Assembly (NCBI GenBank): GCA_016165875.1
Contig: JABBOT010000003.1
Coordinates: forward strand, 29,125,816-29,189,815
DNA: 64,000 nt
DNA from: Acanthopleura granulata
Taxonomy: Eukaryota; Mollusca; Polyplacophora; Chitonida; Chitonidae
Direction: 5' to 3'
Under the pieces are notes generated by a model. That model had not been told where the DNA came from and did not search any database. It saw only the letters and a list, made by a program, of their open reading frames with translations. The position numbers were made by a program, and so were the translations under genes. Shown in pieces: positions 33,271-47,163 of this stretch (its first letter is position 1; each line of letters starts with the position of its first letter).

Positions 33271-36200
33271 TTATTGACAGCTTAGATTCTCTCCCTGTAT
33301 GCCTTCAGTCTATAAAACTGCCCTTCCTGTGACTGGTTTTAGCGATGCCTCAGCACAGCTTGCATTAACAATCACTTGTCGACCAGGGGGATAACATTTG
33401 CTGTTCTCTACTCTAATCACGCAGAGACATTATTTTTGCCAAGTTCAGAATAGAATACTGTTAAGTGCAAAGGAGAAATCTAGTTCTGTGGCTGCATGTT
33501 GGTCCTGTAGGTCGAGGCTATTGTTTTCACGGAGATGCCACGGTATAAATGTTCCTGGCTGTTGTGTCAGTGATTGCTTTGTCTCAATGGAAGTCCCTTG
33601 ACGGCCATTTGTGTCTGAAGACCAGTGGTCAGTCCAGACCCCGTTACCAGACAGTGTTGAGTCTTTGTCCTGAGCCAATGAGATTGTGGGAGCTGGCGAA
33701 TCTGACGCACCTTTCAGCCAGGAGATGCTAGACAGGTTTCTGGTGGCAGACTGACCAGGATATAACTTATCACCCCATTGCTAATGAACGGAGCTGATTC
33801 ACACCACCTGTGATTCTGGGGGGATCATTAGCCCACAGAGCCCTACGTGTGGAATATAAATCTTTTCCAACATTCTGATTGATTGCCTTTACACAAAAAT
33901 TGAGTTGTGCTATTTTTTCTTCCCTCTCTTTCCCACATCGTCTTTGGATATAAAGTGGTTTCGATGTTGATGATTTTGGCAGCCACAGCATCAACACTGT
34001 CAGGAGTTTCATGTGCACAACTTAACCAGTAATAAATTCCCCGCCAGCTTCAGCTGGTGATCATCAGCCATTAGGAAAGGGGTGCCCATTCCAAGGTGAC
34101 CTCCCAATGGGCACAAGGTCAAAAGATTTCATATCATTTTGGCATTGCTTAACATTCCCAGCGTCTCAGCTCTTGTGGTGAAGTGTCTTGCCACTTAGGG
34201 GCACTGTTAGACAGTGATTCTGGGAACATTGATGTTATGTGGATGACTAGCTAGCAGAGGGAGTTGCTTGCTGGGCTGCTACCCTGTGCCGGAGTGGATG
34301 TCTGCTCAGTTCCTTCCAGTTCTGCCCATGACTGGCTGCTGTTAGCAGTGGATGGAAAGTGGATAGCCCAACAAACCATCTGCAGCTGTTCACAGGAGCC
34401 TTAGTTTCCAATCTCTCTGGGCGTACCACGAACAGAGGGAGCCCTGTAATATTGGGTTTTTATTGTTTGTTTGTTTTTTTCTCAAGTGATGTTCTTCCAG
34501 AAGAAGAAAGATTACTGTCCCCTCAAGTCATAGATCACAACTTTGGATTAACACTTCTGGAAAATAAGTCTTTAACTAATGTGCCCCCTGGTTAGGCTAG
34601 GGGTCTGCAATGGGCTACATGTGAGTTCAAATTGATTCTTGTGGAATATTGCTCTGCTAGTCCTGAAGACATCTGAGGTGGAGGTCATGTCTGGACCGAT
34701 TCTGTTGACATATCTGTCCTGGGTAGGCAGAGATGTGTGTAGGTGTTGCCCTGTCCATTGCTGAGGACAGAGAGATGCCGGCTGACATTGTCACTTTATC
34801 AGAATTTGTGTAGCCTCTGACAGGAGGGCTGCTCTACAGTGACAACAAGTGAACCAGCATCAGTCTGAAAGAATGGGATTCCTATTACCACTGCAGACAA
34901 TGATGTGAGGTTGCTCTCCATCAGTTGACAGAGAAATACCTAGTACCGGTTCTAAGCTATTGGAATTATTTCAGTACCCGACTTTCCTCATGTGAAAACT
35001 TTCATATGTGAATTGTTATCCATAATGAACAAGGTAAGCTCATGTTATCAATCTTTAACATTTAATTCCAGTTGAAGTCAGTTAGGAAATTGAACAGTCG
35101 CAGTTTAGTGCAAGTACATACTGTAAACTAACATGTTAAGTTTTAATATGTCAGAAAGGGGAGAAAGCTTTTTTTTTTTTTGGAATGCATTTTATGATTA
35201 TGTTGGTTGTGAATAACATTCTTTTAACTCCCTTACAACAACCTCTTTAAATTCCTTCATGTTGTAGCCTAAGTTAGCTGTTTTATAATGATTTACAATT
35301 AATATACATTTAAGTAAAAAAAAAAAAATCATATTTAATTTGCAAGGCAGTTGACTTTTGAAAGCTGGAGATCTATTTTAGGTATATTTATTGATAATTT
35401 GTGAGTTGATTTAAAGCCATGATCCCCCTCTTAGCCCATGTTAGATCTGACGTGAAGCTTCCAGATAGATACTTAATAGGAATAAGAGTAGCTTAGACAG
35501 ATTGATTTTGTAGGTTTGGACTGCAGTTGTATACATGTAAAATTATTCACTCTTTGATGAGACAAAATACATCTGCAACATGTACATTCTCTGTCATTAA
35601 TTTTGGATAGGAGAAATGAATTTTTGTTTAAAATTATTCCAGGCATATGTTTATTTAGGATTTAAAGGTGTGGGTTCTTCAGCTACTGATGGCACCTTTA
35701 TGTAATCCTTTCAAAGTTATGGTAATATGCCAAATATATATCAGTGTCCAAATTGAAGTGGTGATTGAATCCGATGAGTGTGATAAAGAGATGACAAAAA
35801 GAATATTATTTTGAAAGAATTAAAAGAAGTATTACAAAGATGTGCACATACCTGGAGTAAAGGATGTGGCATTCGAGGATTCTGAAGGCACCATGTCAAG
35901 AATTTTAAAGAGCGGTGTACCTCGCTGTCTCTTTGAGTTGTAGAAATCCCCACAGAGATGTATGGGAGAGATAGGCATCAGCTTCCCAACCTGGTCTGTA
36001 AGGCTATGAATCACCTTCCCAGATAAATATGCTGACAGAAACTGCGATGGGAATTCACCCGCCTTTCTCTTAGATTAACCCAGAGGTTTATCTGGACAGA
36101 TTAGTAAATTTGCTGACATTTGCTGACTTGTCTGAACACCCTGCTGGATGGCACCTTTTGTGTTTCAACTTGCTGTCAAAACAGACGCTGTCTACTCATT

Positions 36201-39200
36201 TTTCTGTTTTCCAAACTCACCCTTGTAAAATGTAGGAATAGGTATACATATTTATTCTGCCTTTGTGTTAATGTATAAATCTGCAGTTTGGCTGTTGTTT
36301 TTTGTTTTTTTTTTGGAATTGTAGCCTACTAAATATTAAGCCCTTGTTCGAATGATTATAGTAATAATAAGAAACCAGATTGAAATTTAACAGAAGCTCT
36401 TGATGAAAATTCTAATTGGATGGATGCACAGGTGTAGGCCAACTAATTTTGGAATACATTGTTTTCCAGACTTAATCATGGTTTAAAACATGTATTGGTA
36501 TAGATACATAATAAATAAATTATTAATATGTTTGCTGTTAAACATTTACTACTAAAGATTGTATGTATGATGTGAAAGTCCAAGCCGTTTTCTTATTAAT
36601 TGGTGAGTTTGTGTCAGTTCAGGTATATTAACCAAAATCATCTCATGACTAAGGTATTAAAATGAATGTAAGTATGCATTGTTGTATTTTAAAATCTGAA
36701 CATTTTTTTTTAAAAATGTGTAATAGCTTTCAAGATACAGTGTTTAGTGCAGAAATGCAAGTGTGTTAATAGTTAAATAATTAGGGTGTAAAAGTGCAGT
36801 TACTACAACCGTTTTGACTGGAAACTTTGATGGTAAAATTGACTGACAGTAGTAGGGTGATAATTAGACAAAATCTCGTATACCAGCTTGTGTAAACCTT
36901 CTTTCCAGTGAAGCATATGTTAAAGACTTGCATTTGTCTGTATGTTAGGATCATGGTGTGAACAAGGACTGTACATAAGATCATAGCAAATACCAATCGA
37001 TCAATTTTAGTCTTGTCATGTTGGAGAAAACACAGCTGGCTGGAGAGATGGTGAAGGGAAGTGGAGAGGTTTGTCTGCCTGGTACAACACAGGCTGGCTG
37101 GGTGTTTGGGCTGGGGGCTGGGGCCAGCATCTCTGTGAAGTAGACTGAGTTTGTTTGTGTTAACAGCACCTCAAGTGGGGACATCTGTGTTGGTGAAGAT
37201 TTCAGGGGGCTGCCTTTGAGGTGTTGAGCATTTATCTTACCCAGCTCCCAAAAATATTGCTTTTAAGAGGTTGATGGTAAGAAACTTGTCTGACCATGAT
37301 GATGACTTCTGGGTCAGCTTCTAGACAAGAGTCTTTTCAAATGTGTGGTGAGTTGTATTAATTGTATTGGGAATTCAAACAGTGTTTTTATGCTCAGTAG
37401 GGAAGAGGCTGCATGATGTTGTTGATGCTAGCACTGGTGGAAAAAAAAGTCTGTGCACACATGGAAAAGGAAGGCTTAATTATAAGAACCGTTTGTACAG
37501 ATGTACTTTTTGACCTGTGGAGAATTTTATCTTATTATTCATCTTAATATCACACCATTGAGTTCGTTAACAGAATGATTGTGCAGGCACAAAGGTTGCT
37601 TCCTATGTGTTGATTTTGGTCAAATTGCTCTCCGTGATGTCTTTAAAGTGTAGATCGAGGATTTGTCCTGTCTTTTTTGATTTTTTGAAAAGATAAAGGA
37701 AGCGAGTTAAAGGTACCACATGTCTACAAACTTGACCTATGACTCCATTATGTTAGAGCCTTCCAGTGTAGATCTTAGCAGAAGCAAAGAAGTCATCTTT
37801 CAGATGCAAAATAAGAGACGTGTTTGATGAACTCAATATTTACAAACTTGCGTTAACTAATGCCCTAGCCTTGTCACTCCTTATCAAGACTCAGTTGACA
37901 TTTTACCTTCCCTGACGAAGTGAGAAAGTTGACAAACAGCTGGTGACCATGGGTTGACCTGAAACAAAGTGCTGCCCTCCTGGAAACTGTGCTCCAGTGT
38001 AGACGGTGCCCAGCTGGGAGTCTGGGGTATATCCTTACTGTACTGCCACTAATCCAGATTGACATGGCTGGTCTTGTCACAGCACCATCTGATATGGAAA
38101 CTGGCAGTCAGGTTACATTCCAATTAATCATCAAATCTTTCAATTACTCAGATATGTGGAAACTGAACTTTAAAAATGGAGGAGCTTTTGCAGTTGCAAC
38201 TTTTTTTTTTTTTCTGGAGGGGGAAGAGTGCAGGGGTCTTTCTTCGGAGGTCCTCTTTAAAGGAGTTACTGTGCACAACTGTTAATATCTTGAAAATTGT
38301 GAAAAAGATCTATATAATAAAATGAAACGCCTTAAACTCTGTATAACTTTGAAGTGTGTGGTCCAAGGAAAGTGATTGATTCAGTTTAATGTATTTAGTT
38401 TAATATTTGGATTGGAGATATACCTTAATCACTGTGTTTATGGGCCTGCCTGGAGCTGGGACTATGCCTAACATGACTGCCCCAGCAAGGGCCAACAGGC
38501 TACTTGTAATTCTTGTTCGTAATTATTTTGACACAGATATTCTCACTATTTGTCTACTGATAGACAGCCCCAGCTAATGGTTCAGTTGTCTCCCAGTGCT
38601 GCAGTGTTACATGTACCTGGACCGTTTAGAATATGTAGGTGATACTCCACAAGGTATGGGCACATTCACTCATCATAGATATAATCGGAGGTCTTAAAAG
38701 AATCTAAAGAAATAACTCCAACAGACTGCCTGACCTTATTGTTATTTAAGATTGCCACCACATGCTGTAATAGAATAAAGCACACTGTACGCTCTAGTAA
38801 AATTCAGCACACTTAATGTTATGTTAAATTTCGTTACATTGGTGCCTCTTACGTGATTTGACCACACTTGGCGGTTCCTTCAGCATGCATTTATGTTTTG
38901 AGTGCATCAATTATTCACTCCAACTCAATCAGCATTGTTCTCCGAGGAGATTCTAACATTTGCATTGAATTTCCTTTGTTTCAAGTATACATGCCTGCCA
39001 AGACTTCCACCCTGGCCACATGCATAAATTATCATGGTTTTAATTAGGCTCATTTGGTGGCTCTTTAGTGTGCTTTAAATTACTGTTTGATGTGGCTTCT
39101 TTCAGCTAGATAGGCTAGTTAAGACTTGTGATGGTGAGCCAATATATAATATAGCGAGGCATATAATCCTTCCTTTTACAGTGACTCTAATCAGACTACA

Positions 39201-40715
39201 GTTTTGAAATCCATGGGTTAGTTTCTGCTTTCTGTTCTCCAGATATCTTCCACAGTCTTAGAGCATGTTGGAAATGATGTATTTGATAAATCAGCTGACT
39301 TAAAACTGTAATTAAACAACATGTGCTGGATTTGAATGTAGAAGACATTGAAGACATCCCTGACATGAAGTACAATTACACATCCTTGTCAGATATAAAG
39401 ATGATTTCAACTTAAAACTGAGTTTTTTAATGGAATCCCATACTTTAACAATGATATTTAGACATCTAAAATTTATAATGGATTGAGAAGCCTTCATTCT
39501 GCATTTTTCCACACTCACATTTTCACATTTAACCTTTTGGGGCATTCTTAATACTACTTAATATTGCACATGGATTTGTAAAACTGATGCAAAATCTGTC
39601 AAGGAACAATAAGAAAAGGGCTCACCAACATTCAAAATGTGCCACACTATATATTTAATTCATTCCCTCTGGAGTCTGATAAAAATTAAAATTTGATGAC
39701 TGTCGTTTGGGAAGGCTCTTCTGTAGCCTACAACATTCCGGATGCTTTCAGGTTCAAGAAGCCTTAATATGATTTGGATAAGGCCATTGAGGGTTTATGG
39801 AGATAGCATTAGGCTTATGTTTTCTGGTTATTAAGGACAGACTGCTGCTAATGTGTGGGTGTCTGCCTAGGGCGAAGTAATTATTCACTGTGAATCAGAG
39901 AGTTGGAGCCAGGGTGCCAAGTATATGGCCCCAGAAGGACCCGTCTGTGACAGTGTGTAGACCTGTATATACATGAAGCCAGAGTTCCTGGCCATGCGTG
40001 TTTGTCCCTGTTGAACTATTTTCTGATGTTCTGATTCTGCAGGCTTTTACATGTATAGGCACTGAAAGAACTTGCTTGAAAACAGTTTCCACTTGATATT
40101 TTTTATCAGAACACATGGCCAAGCAAAGCTGGATCTAGACAATAAAGTATGTCAGTATATAAAGCCGATCTTTGTTTGACATTGCTGTCCTGTTGTATCT
40201 AATGATCCATGCACATCCAATCTATCCATACTGACCTGTATTTGAAATTACTTTTTTTATGTCCGGTGAATCACATAAATGACCTGTTCACAAGCTGTAT
40301 TCTTGTTTGATTGCTTCGTTCTTTATGTTTGGATTTACACTGGAATGAATGTTATACAATGCAGCTACATGTATGTACTGCTCAAATATTGGAATGTAGT
40401 TTTGTGAATGGTTTAAAGGACAGTGTTCAAGGCTTAATTAGTGATGGATGTGATAATAAGAGATTTGACTGCAGGTGAAGCATGAAGTAGCTAGTGCTTT
40501 AACCCAAGAAGTATAGCTGAACACGTTTTTCTCCAGTGAACTGTGCGTGATATGACAATGCCACTTTGGTCATGGCTATAAGATGCCCTAATTTTTCAGT
40601 TGATATGCAATTTAACTCATTAGTCTTCCTTAGAGATGCGTGGAGGATCATAAACACGGTGTCATTAATAATGTCCGGAAAGCTGAAGAGTAAGATGGAA
40701 GTGAGTAAATTTGCA
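33271..40715. other. Non-coding DNA
   Basis: No gene is supported over about 7.4 kb. Contents: the hairpin at 34082-34114, T tracts at about 35170-35181 and 38201-38213, and AT-rich DNA around 36450-36800. Segments such as 37000-37200 (G-rich) and 38840-38990 are repeat-poor and complex. Open frames are below 100 codons and none has a recognisable domain. Confidence 0.55.
34082..34114. repeat. Perfect 9-bp hairpin with nuclear-receptor half-sites
   Basis: GTGCCCATT (34082-34090) and AATGGGCAC (34106-34114) are perfectly complementary around a 15-nt loop. The loop holds GGTGACC, and AAGGTCA follows just after the stem, giving TGACCT and AGGTCA separated by 13 nt. Confidence 0.75.
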
Positions 40716-40719
40716 TTAG

Positions 40720-40780
40720 TTGGCTCTGCGGTGCCATTAAGCAAGCTTTTACACATAATGATCCAAAGATTCAAATCCTA
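40720..40780 (+). mobile_element. tRNA-like SINE head (fragment)
   Basis: TGGCTCTGCGG (40721-40731) fits the A box with one mismatch, and GATTCAAATCC (40768-40778) fits the B box exactly, 36 nt apart. The part after the A box (GCCATTAAGCAAGCTTTTAC) resembles the 22621 head (TGTAACAAGCTTACTG), so both may come from one source. No cloverleaf or SINE tail is evident. Confidence 0.45.
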
Positions 40781-41008
40781 CTGTTGCAGATTCTTCAAAA
40801 TCTCACCCAAGTAGGATCTTGTTTGATTCAGTTCTTCCAAACATTATGTATTAGATTTTTCTGTCTGTTTTCCTTGTGTATGTATTAAAGTACCTGCCCA
40901 TACAATAATCTGTGGGAAGTTTTCAAGATGGCAACAGGGAAAGAATTTAGTGTCCACCGTTTTGGATGTGGGAAGGGGAAACTTGCGTCGTTCCTGTGGC
41001 CAGAACAG

Positions 41009-41085
41009 GCCTTTGTGGCCAAGGGGCTTGGCATGCTAGTGCAGCAGCACAATGACTCAGGAACCTTTCACACCTCTGAGAATTC
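41009..41085 (+). mobile_element. 5' fragment of SINE family 1
   Basis: GGCCTTTGTGGCCAAGGGGC, TTGGCATGCTAGTGCAGCAG, CACAATGACTCAGGAACC and TTTCACACC follow the first 65 nt of the 3324 copy (GGCCTCCGTGGCTCAAGCGG, TTGGCGCGCTAGTGCAGCGC, AATGACCCAGAAGCC, TCCCATC). The B box and body are lost. It is the only head-only remnant of this family here. Confidence 0.75.
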
Positions 41086-42032
41086 CGTAATTTTGGTTCC
41101 CTGTGGACATGATTCATGTCATCATTCAGACTAATAGCCTGCCTACACACAGCCGATCCACCAACCATCCCAACCCCTCCACCAGCACTTGTCACCTGTG
41201 AAGTAAAATATCATAGTTAAATAAGGTTTAAGAAGTTTTTTTTCACTAAATTAATAGTCTAGTGCAGTCTGTGTGAAGAACATTTATGGAGTGAAAATGT
41301 GGTTAAAACATATTTTTTTTTGCTACTGAACAAAGTTATGCATTACGCTTATATTGTTACCTCATTTACATGTATGAATAACATAGGTTGGGGAAGGGAA
41401 TTTGTAGTGCGGGATTATGATAATGAAAGCTTATTTGTGGCTGACAGTTGATATTTTCCCTGCGCCAGCACATGCATGTATTGTGTATGCTTATCATAGT
41501 GTTGCATTTCATCTGTTACCTTGCAAAGCTGTCATTAGTCACTCGTCAATTACCTTCACATGATACTCATTAGTATTGCCTTACCTGATGGCAGGTGTTT
41601 TATGACAGGAACAGTTTGTCAGCTCAGCTGTTCTGTGTCTCTCTCGCTTATCATCCCCAGACTGGGCAGTGTGGGCATGTGCTGTGCCAAGGGGCAATTA
41701 GTCCAGGAAGATCTCTTCTGACTTCTATGGCGATTAGTGGAGAAATAACACCTTTTGCCTTCATAACCTCACACCTTGCTTACACCTGGGAACTTAATGC
41801 TTCGCAGTTGTCAGGAGAAACCTCTATGAGCGACAGTGCCAAATGATTTCCGGCTAAACTGTGAACACCAAGAAAAGGGCCACATGCCTACATGTGTATT
41901 TACAGGAATTCAAGGGATCTTCATTGTTACTTTAATAGAAAGTTAAGTCTACAGATGAAGGAAAAGTTTCATTTTAATTTTTGATGTATTTTACGTTGAG
42001 CTCACTGATTTCAGGTTTTGTCGAGTCGCAGC

Positions 42033-42108
42033 TTTTTAGAAGCCATTGTTGTTTAGAAACAATTTTCATTTTTAGAAGCCATTGTTGTTTAGAAACAATT
42101 TTCATTTT
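42033..42108 (+). repeat. 36-nt tandem duplication
   Basis: Two adjacent units starting TTTTTAGAAGCCATTGTTGT (42033 and 42069) are identical through AGAAACAATTTTCAT. Each contains a small inverted repeat ATTGTT/AACAAT. Identity suggests a recent event. Confidence 0.95.
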
Positions 42109-42279
42109 TCTAAATTAGACTACATATGCATGTAATTGTTGTTTATGGCCCTCAGATAGATTTAATAATGGAGCCAGGACCAGTGTTTTGAAGGTAATGG
42201 CACATCATGAAGGCTGTTTATAGGATTATTGCTAAACATGTACATAGAAAAGATTTATACTGTTTGTTCTTACCATGTG

Positions 42280-42294
42280 TATATATATATATAT
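42280..42294 (+). repeat. (AT)n microsatellite
   Basis: About seven AT dinucleotides flanked by GTGT on the left and GTGT on the right. Confidence 0.9.
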
Positions 42295-42866
42295 GTGTAC
42301 ATGATTAGATTAGATGTGAACATATTGCCCTGATGGCTTCAGAGAAAAATATTTCTCTCTGACGTTTAACATTCCGAGTTTGAACAAAGCACTGATTTTG
42401 AACTCCATTCCAAAACTTTTTGGGCTTGATTTATGACATTTTCGGGATCCAGCGGCATCAGGAACAAGTCTAGACATGGAATCTGTCAGAGAACAGGAAA
42501 ATGATGATGGCATATAGGTGTTTCTTCTGACCGGTATGGGAACTTAACGCTTAGTATGTGGTGAAGGTGTTTGGATAGCTTTATCATCAAACCTGTACAG
42601 AGGGAATCCCAGCTTCCAACATTCTTCCAGTATTAGGTTTATTTTCTCTGGGGCACATTGGCAGCATACAGTGGCTGTATCCAGGGAGACACTCTTTATT
42701 GTGGTTTAATCTGATCTGACACTTGAGGTGGTCTTGTGTGTTTGACTGAACTAATGGTTACATCTCTGAATCTGGTCCTGCTGGCCAGGGCATCCATTGC
42801 CTGGTGGTCCCTATCAACAGCCAGTGGTATTAGGATGAAGTGGTAAGGAGAGGAGAGAAGCTGTTA

Positions 42867-42880
42867 TCACTAGAGGGCAG
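42867..42880 (+). promoter_or_regulatory. CTCF-like site
   Basis: TCACTAGAGGGCAG matches the bilaterian CTCF core (CCASYAGRKGGCAS) at all but the first position. CTCF sites act as insulators or loop anchors in many animals. Occupancy in this organism is inference. Confidence 0.35.
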
Positions 42881-45216
42881 TGTGGTGATAGAGGGCCCTG
42901 TGTTAGCCAGCCACCCTCACTGACAGAGACCAGCTTCATTACCCTACCCACTAAGTTAGCCTGGAGTCAGGACAGAGAGACCTCTAGGCTAATTCACACA
43001 GAGGGCTTAAGATATCCAAACAAAAAGATCAAAGAAAATAGCGACAGCCCTGGGCATGCATGTTGTCCGGCATTAGCAGCGCCATTGGCTCTTGGTTAAT
43101 CAATTCTGAATTTAAAAAAAAGGTAACAAGAAGGACAAGAGGAATGCACATGTAATCCTTCAGGTGAAGCATGCAAACCCACCAAGTCTTCTCGCCAAGC
43201 TTGGCAGTGTCTCTCATCTGCACTTAATTAATAGTGATTTGATTGGTTCGTGAGGATAATTGGATTCCGAAAAAGCATTCTGATGGGTTTGTTTTACGCA
43301 GTTCGGATAGTTTTAATTAAATTTTTTTTTGGATGATCTTTGTTTTTTGGAGGGGGGAGCAAAATATTTGGAGAAAAAGTGTTATGAGCTGGGATTCTTT
43401 GCGAGGAAATGAGAGTTAAAAGTTGTGTGCAAGGCATGCTGCAGTCTGATTGAATCCAGCCATTTTTTCTGATCAGGTAATATTGACTGTTGCTGTTTGC
43501 TCTGCAGAACAAAATTGCCTTTGACAGGCCAGTCCTGGCTGTGGAAGAATCGCTGGGTTACGGCAACCATATTTGACTTGCGATTTGTCTTCATTAATCT
43601 GAAGACAGTTTCAAGTAGGGCCTCCTGCTTACTATAAACCTCACTTAACCTAGCTATTAATAAGAACCTCCGTTGGGCTTATACAGGCATATAGTTGAAT
43701 TACTCCCTCTTTGAATAGTGAAAACTGTTTTTCAAACCTTTCCTGTAGATCAGTCATTGTACATAAATAAATGGTATAGTAAAGGGTTTCTCCTTCTCCT
43801 ATTAGAGCTTATGGCTTTAATGCTTAAACTCAGACCCCAACCTTGACTGTCAATTCGGGTTAAGATACACCAATATCGAATATCATGCATGACTGCACTG
43901 GACAGATGTTCCCTTCTCACTCTTCAAGATGAATTCCTAGATGGAGGGAGCACTCAGTACAAAAGCCTGAACCCGAGTGAAAAAATTCAATCCAGTGGTC
44001 TCAAAATTGCTTTATATGTTTCAAAATTGATGCTTATAGTCACAGAAAGTGAGAGAAAAAGAGGAGGCAATGTTTCTTATGAAACTGTATCGGTGGTTTT
44101 TGGCAGTTTGCCAGGATTTTGTTAATTACCATGAAGGTGATTAATTACTGTTTTTATCTGTTTGCTGTGTACATGTATATGCTGTTTCATTACAGTTTTA
44201 ATGAGAAAAAAAAACAAATACAAACAAAGCAAAAGCCTGAAGGAAACAACTCCAGCTGACCAGGCCTCAGCAAACTGCTGGCTATATGGTTGTGGCCAAA
44301 TCATTGAAAGAAGCATTTCGTGAATTGCTGTAGCGGCCTGTACTGAGGTCTTCAGGCCGGTCAGGGTCTTCTGTTGTCTGGATATGTTGGTTAGACACAC
44401 ATGGACATTACATCTGTATGTTTATAGTTGCGTACAAGTGTAGTTGGGTGCAAATGAGTAAATTGGCAGTCAGATGTATAAACTTGGTTCTCATCAAGTT
44501 GTCTAAATCATGTTGGCTTGTTTGACACTCTACCACTCTTGGCATGTTATGTGTTTACTGTTAAATCTTGGAAGGTGTTACCAGGTATCGTTGATAAAGT
44601 CTACATACCATGCTGGTCGGGAGACTGTGTTTATATTGGCCTGAAGTGACGCTTCTGAATTGCAGGTAAATAATAAACAATTTATTCACTAAAATCTCTT
44701 TACTCCCATTTGTCACTGGTTTCATGTGGAGTGGGGTTTTATGGGGAGAATATTTAAGGAAACCTTAGATAGAGAACTTCACAATAACCAATTATGACTG
44801 TCTCAGGTGACTTGGTTGCAAAATATTTTACCTGTTCTTTCTGTGTTCTCGTATGGAAATATCCTACAACTGTTACATTTCAGATAATCTTTGCATGATT
44901 TCTGTAAAAGTTTTACAGAACACTGGAACTATCAGAGTCTACAGGTTTGATCAGCCACTAGTGGAAGGACTAAATAAACTAGAATGATTTACCAGACCTG
45001 TACGCATCACTCAGCCTTTGGATCTGTATTGTTTTTTGTGAGTTGTGTAAGCATTTGGAAAAATAATCATGGTCCCTTTGTTGTCATCATTGAGATAAAG
45101 AGATAACAATGGTTTTCTTGATGGTGTCATTAACTGCTGATAAATTGCAGTTATTAAGTTGTTAGATAAAGTGTAAGTACATTTCAAAGCACCCAGCATG
45201 GGATGATGTTGTTTGG

Positions 45217-45329
45217 CAGAGCCTCTGTCCAGTTTCCTCCACCCACAAGAAGGATAGTGATTACATACAGGTACATGTAAATGATATATTCTTGAGTACA
45301 GTGTTAAAATCCAACCAAATAAATAAAAA
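45217..45329 (+). mobile_element. 3' half of SINE family 1
   Basis: GCAGAGCCTCTGTCCAGTTT, CCTCCACCCACAAGAAGG, then ATGATATATTCTTGAGTACA, GTGTTAAAATCCAACCAAAT and AAATAAA match the body end and tail of family 1. The head is missing. The section before the tail is diverged. Confidence 0.82.
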
Positions 45330-47099
45330 GCATACATCATTCAGGTCAGGGAACATATTAATTCCAGGTTGATTTGGTATATCTAGGAAAACGTAAATCT
45401 CAAGAACTTTGTTCTGACATTTAGCCGTGTGCGGCCTCAGGTGTGGGTGGACAATTGTACTCTTAATGTAAGGAGATCACATGTCATGCTAATTTAGATA
45501 AGCAGCTCATTTCCTGTTTGATGTTTGCAGCCAGTACATGGCAGTTTACAGCTCTGCATGTGGTGACCTGGCCAGCTATAATCTGTTGGCAGTACTCCAA
45601 GTGATCCAGCCAGTCTAGCAATTGAAACCCTGGGTGGCAAACTAACATTATTTAACAAACAGATGATGAGATATAGTGGGTGTAACTCAGCATGGATCAA
45701 CGTAAACATGTCAGACTTCTGTATCTGATAGGGTGGTAGGTCAAACTGAGATCGGCCATTTTGGCAGCAATGAGTTGTATACAGGTGTGGTGGTAAAGGC
45801 TGTACCAGACTGCAACGGTTTTCCCCAGCAAAAGATAATGCTGCCATTCACTGTGGTGTAGAGATAAAAAAAAAAAGTTGCCATTCCTTGTTGTGATGAA
45901 ACTTTTATTGGCTCTTGATTAAATTTTGAGGTAACAAAGGCTTCACAAGAGTCAACTTGCATTGTACTTTGCTTTCTTCATGGTATCATTTTGAGGGAAA
46001 ATTTTAATATGAAAGCATGACATTTGAAGTAAACAGTTTTAGAAAAGATAAGACATTACATGTAACATGCTTATAAACAGACCTGTAGTGTGGATTCTTC
46101 TTAAACAAGTACATTATTGGACAACATTCTTGTGTGTAAAGACTGTGCATGAAAGTGTTTTCCTTTGTTATATCAGTGTGTAGCATTGCATATTTAATAC
46201 TAATAGTCAGTGTCTAAAATACCATAGTAACACCATTCTGTTTGGGGTGTGATAGCTTATAAAGCAACCCATCGTCTGACTGAACTGCTGAAAAGCAGGG
46301 ACACAAGCCGGGTGCCCATTAGAAGTGGAGGCCATCTCAGTTTTTTAAGTAGAACACTGAAAACATGTTTAATAGTTTTGGGGCTGATCAAGTAAATCGT
46401 TAAGTCGTAAGTTCGCTCTTGATGAATAACAGTGGCAAATATGTTTAAAACTGCTGCAGCGTTTCAACTTTTTTTTTTTTCACAATGTTTGTCAAGTAAA
46501 TAATGGTCAGAGCGCGATATTTAGTTTCTTTGCGGCTCTGCTGGTTTTACCTTTACATATAAACATGGCCACCAGTTACAGATGTTTCAGTTGTCCAGCC
46601 CCACTTGAACAAATAACAAACATCCACAAAAAATGATATTGATTCAAAAATGAGCAAGTTAAGACCTTCCAGAGTGCTAGGGCTCGAAGGCCACCTGGTG
46701 GCTGGACAAATGAGGAATACAGATATAAGGATCAACCAGTTCATTTCCATAATGTATGTAGCGTACGGTTTGATTAGATTATAGCTTCATATACATGTAT
46801 GTATGTGGAACATGTCCGTGTGTTTAAGCTAACTGAAAAATTATAGAGTGTAATGGGTATGTTGTGTTCGAATGTGAAATTAAGGTCGTAGCGAATACCT
46901 TCAGGAACTTTGAGATAGTAATGGAATGAGAATAAAGGGCTTAATATTCCAAACTTGTGTCATGTTATTGTACTTGTAGACCTACATTATCATCTGTTAC
47001 ATAATGTTAAGGTGCAACGAGTACAACCACACAGACAGCCTGGCATCCTTACTCAAATACCTCTTGGCCTGAATTGACTACACCTTATTTATTCACACA
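45330..47099. other. Non-coding DNA
   Basis: No gene is supported. A minus-strand open frame (45494-45847, 117 codons) is not recognisable. Confidence 0.6.
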
Positions 47100-47160
47100 C
47101 AAAAAAAAACCAAGAAAAAAAGGGGCAAATCCATACCCCCCCCCAAAAAATTAATTTACT
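47100..47160 (+). repeat. A-rich/C-run low-complexity tract
   Basis: A runs near 47101-47109 and 47115-47121, a run of nine C (47136-47144) and another A run lie immediately before the MITE candidate. Confidence 0.85.
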
Positions 47161-47163
47161 GTG

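Larger units (their letters stand above)
41090..45210. other. Non-coding DNA
   Basis: No gene is supported. Contents: the 36-nt duplication at 42033-42108, a short (AT)n run at 42280-42294, the CTCF-like site at 42867-42880, and A/T tracts. The open frames at 41595-41846 and 43889-44125 are not recognisable. Confidence 0.55.

Noticed and set aside
33311..33317. TATA box TATAAAA downstream of the CpG-bearing segment
   Set aside because: No well-placed initiator, downstream element or exon was found.
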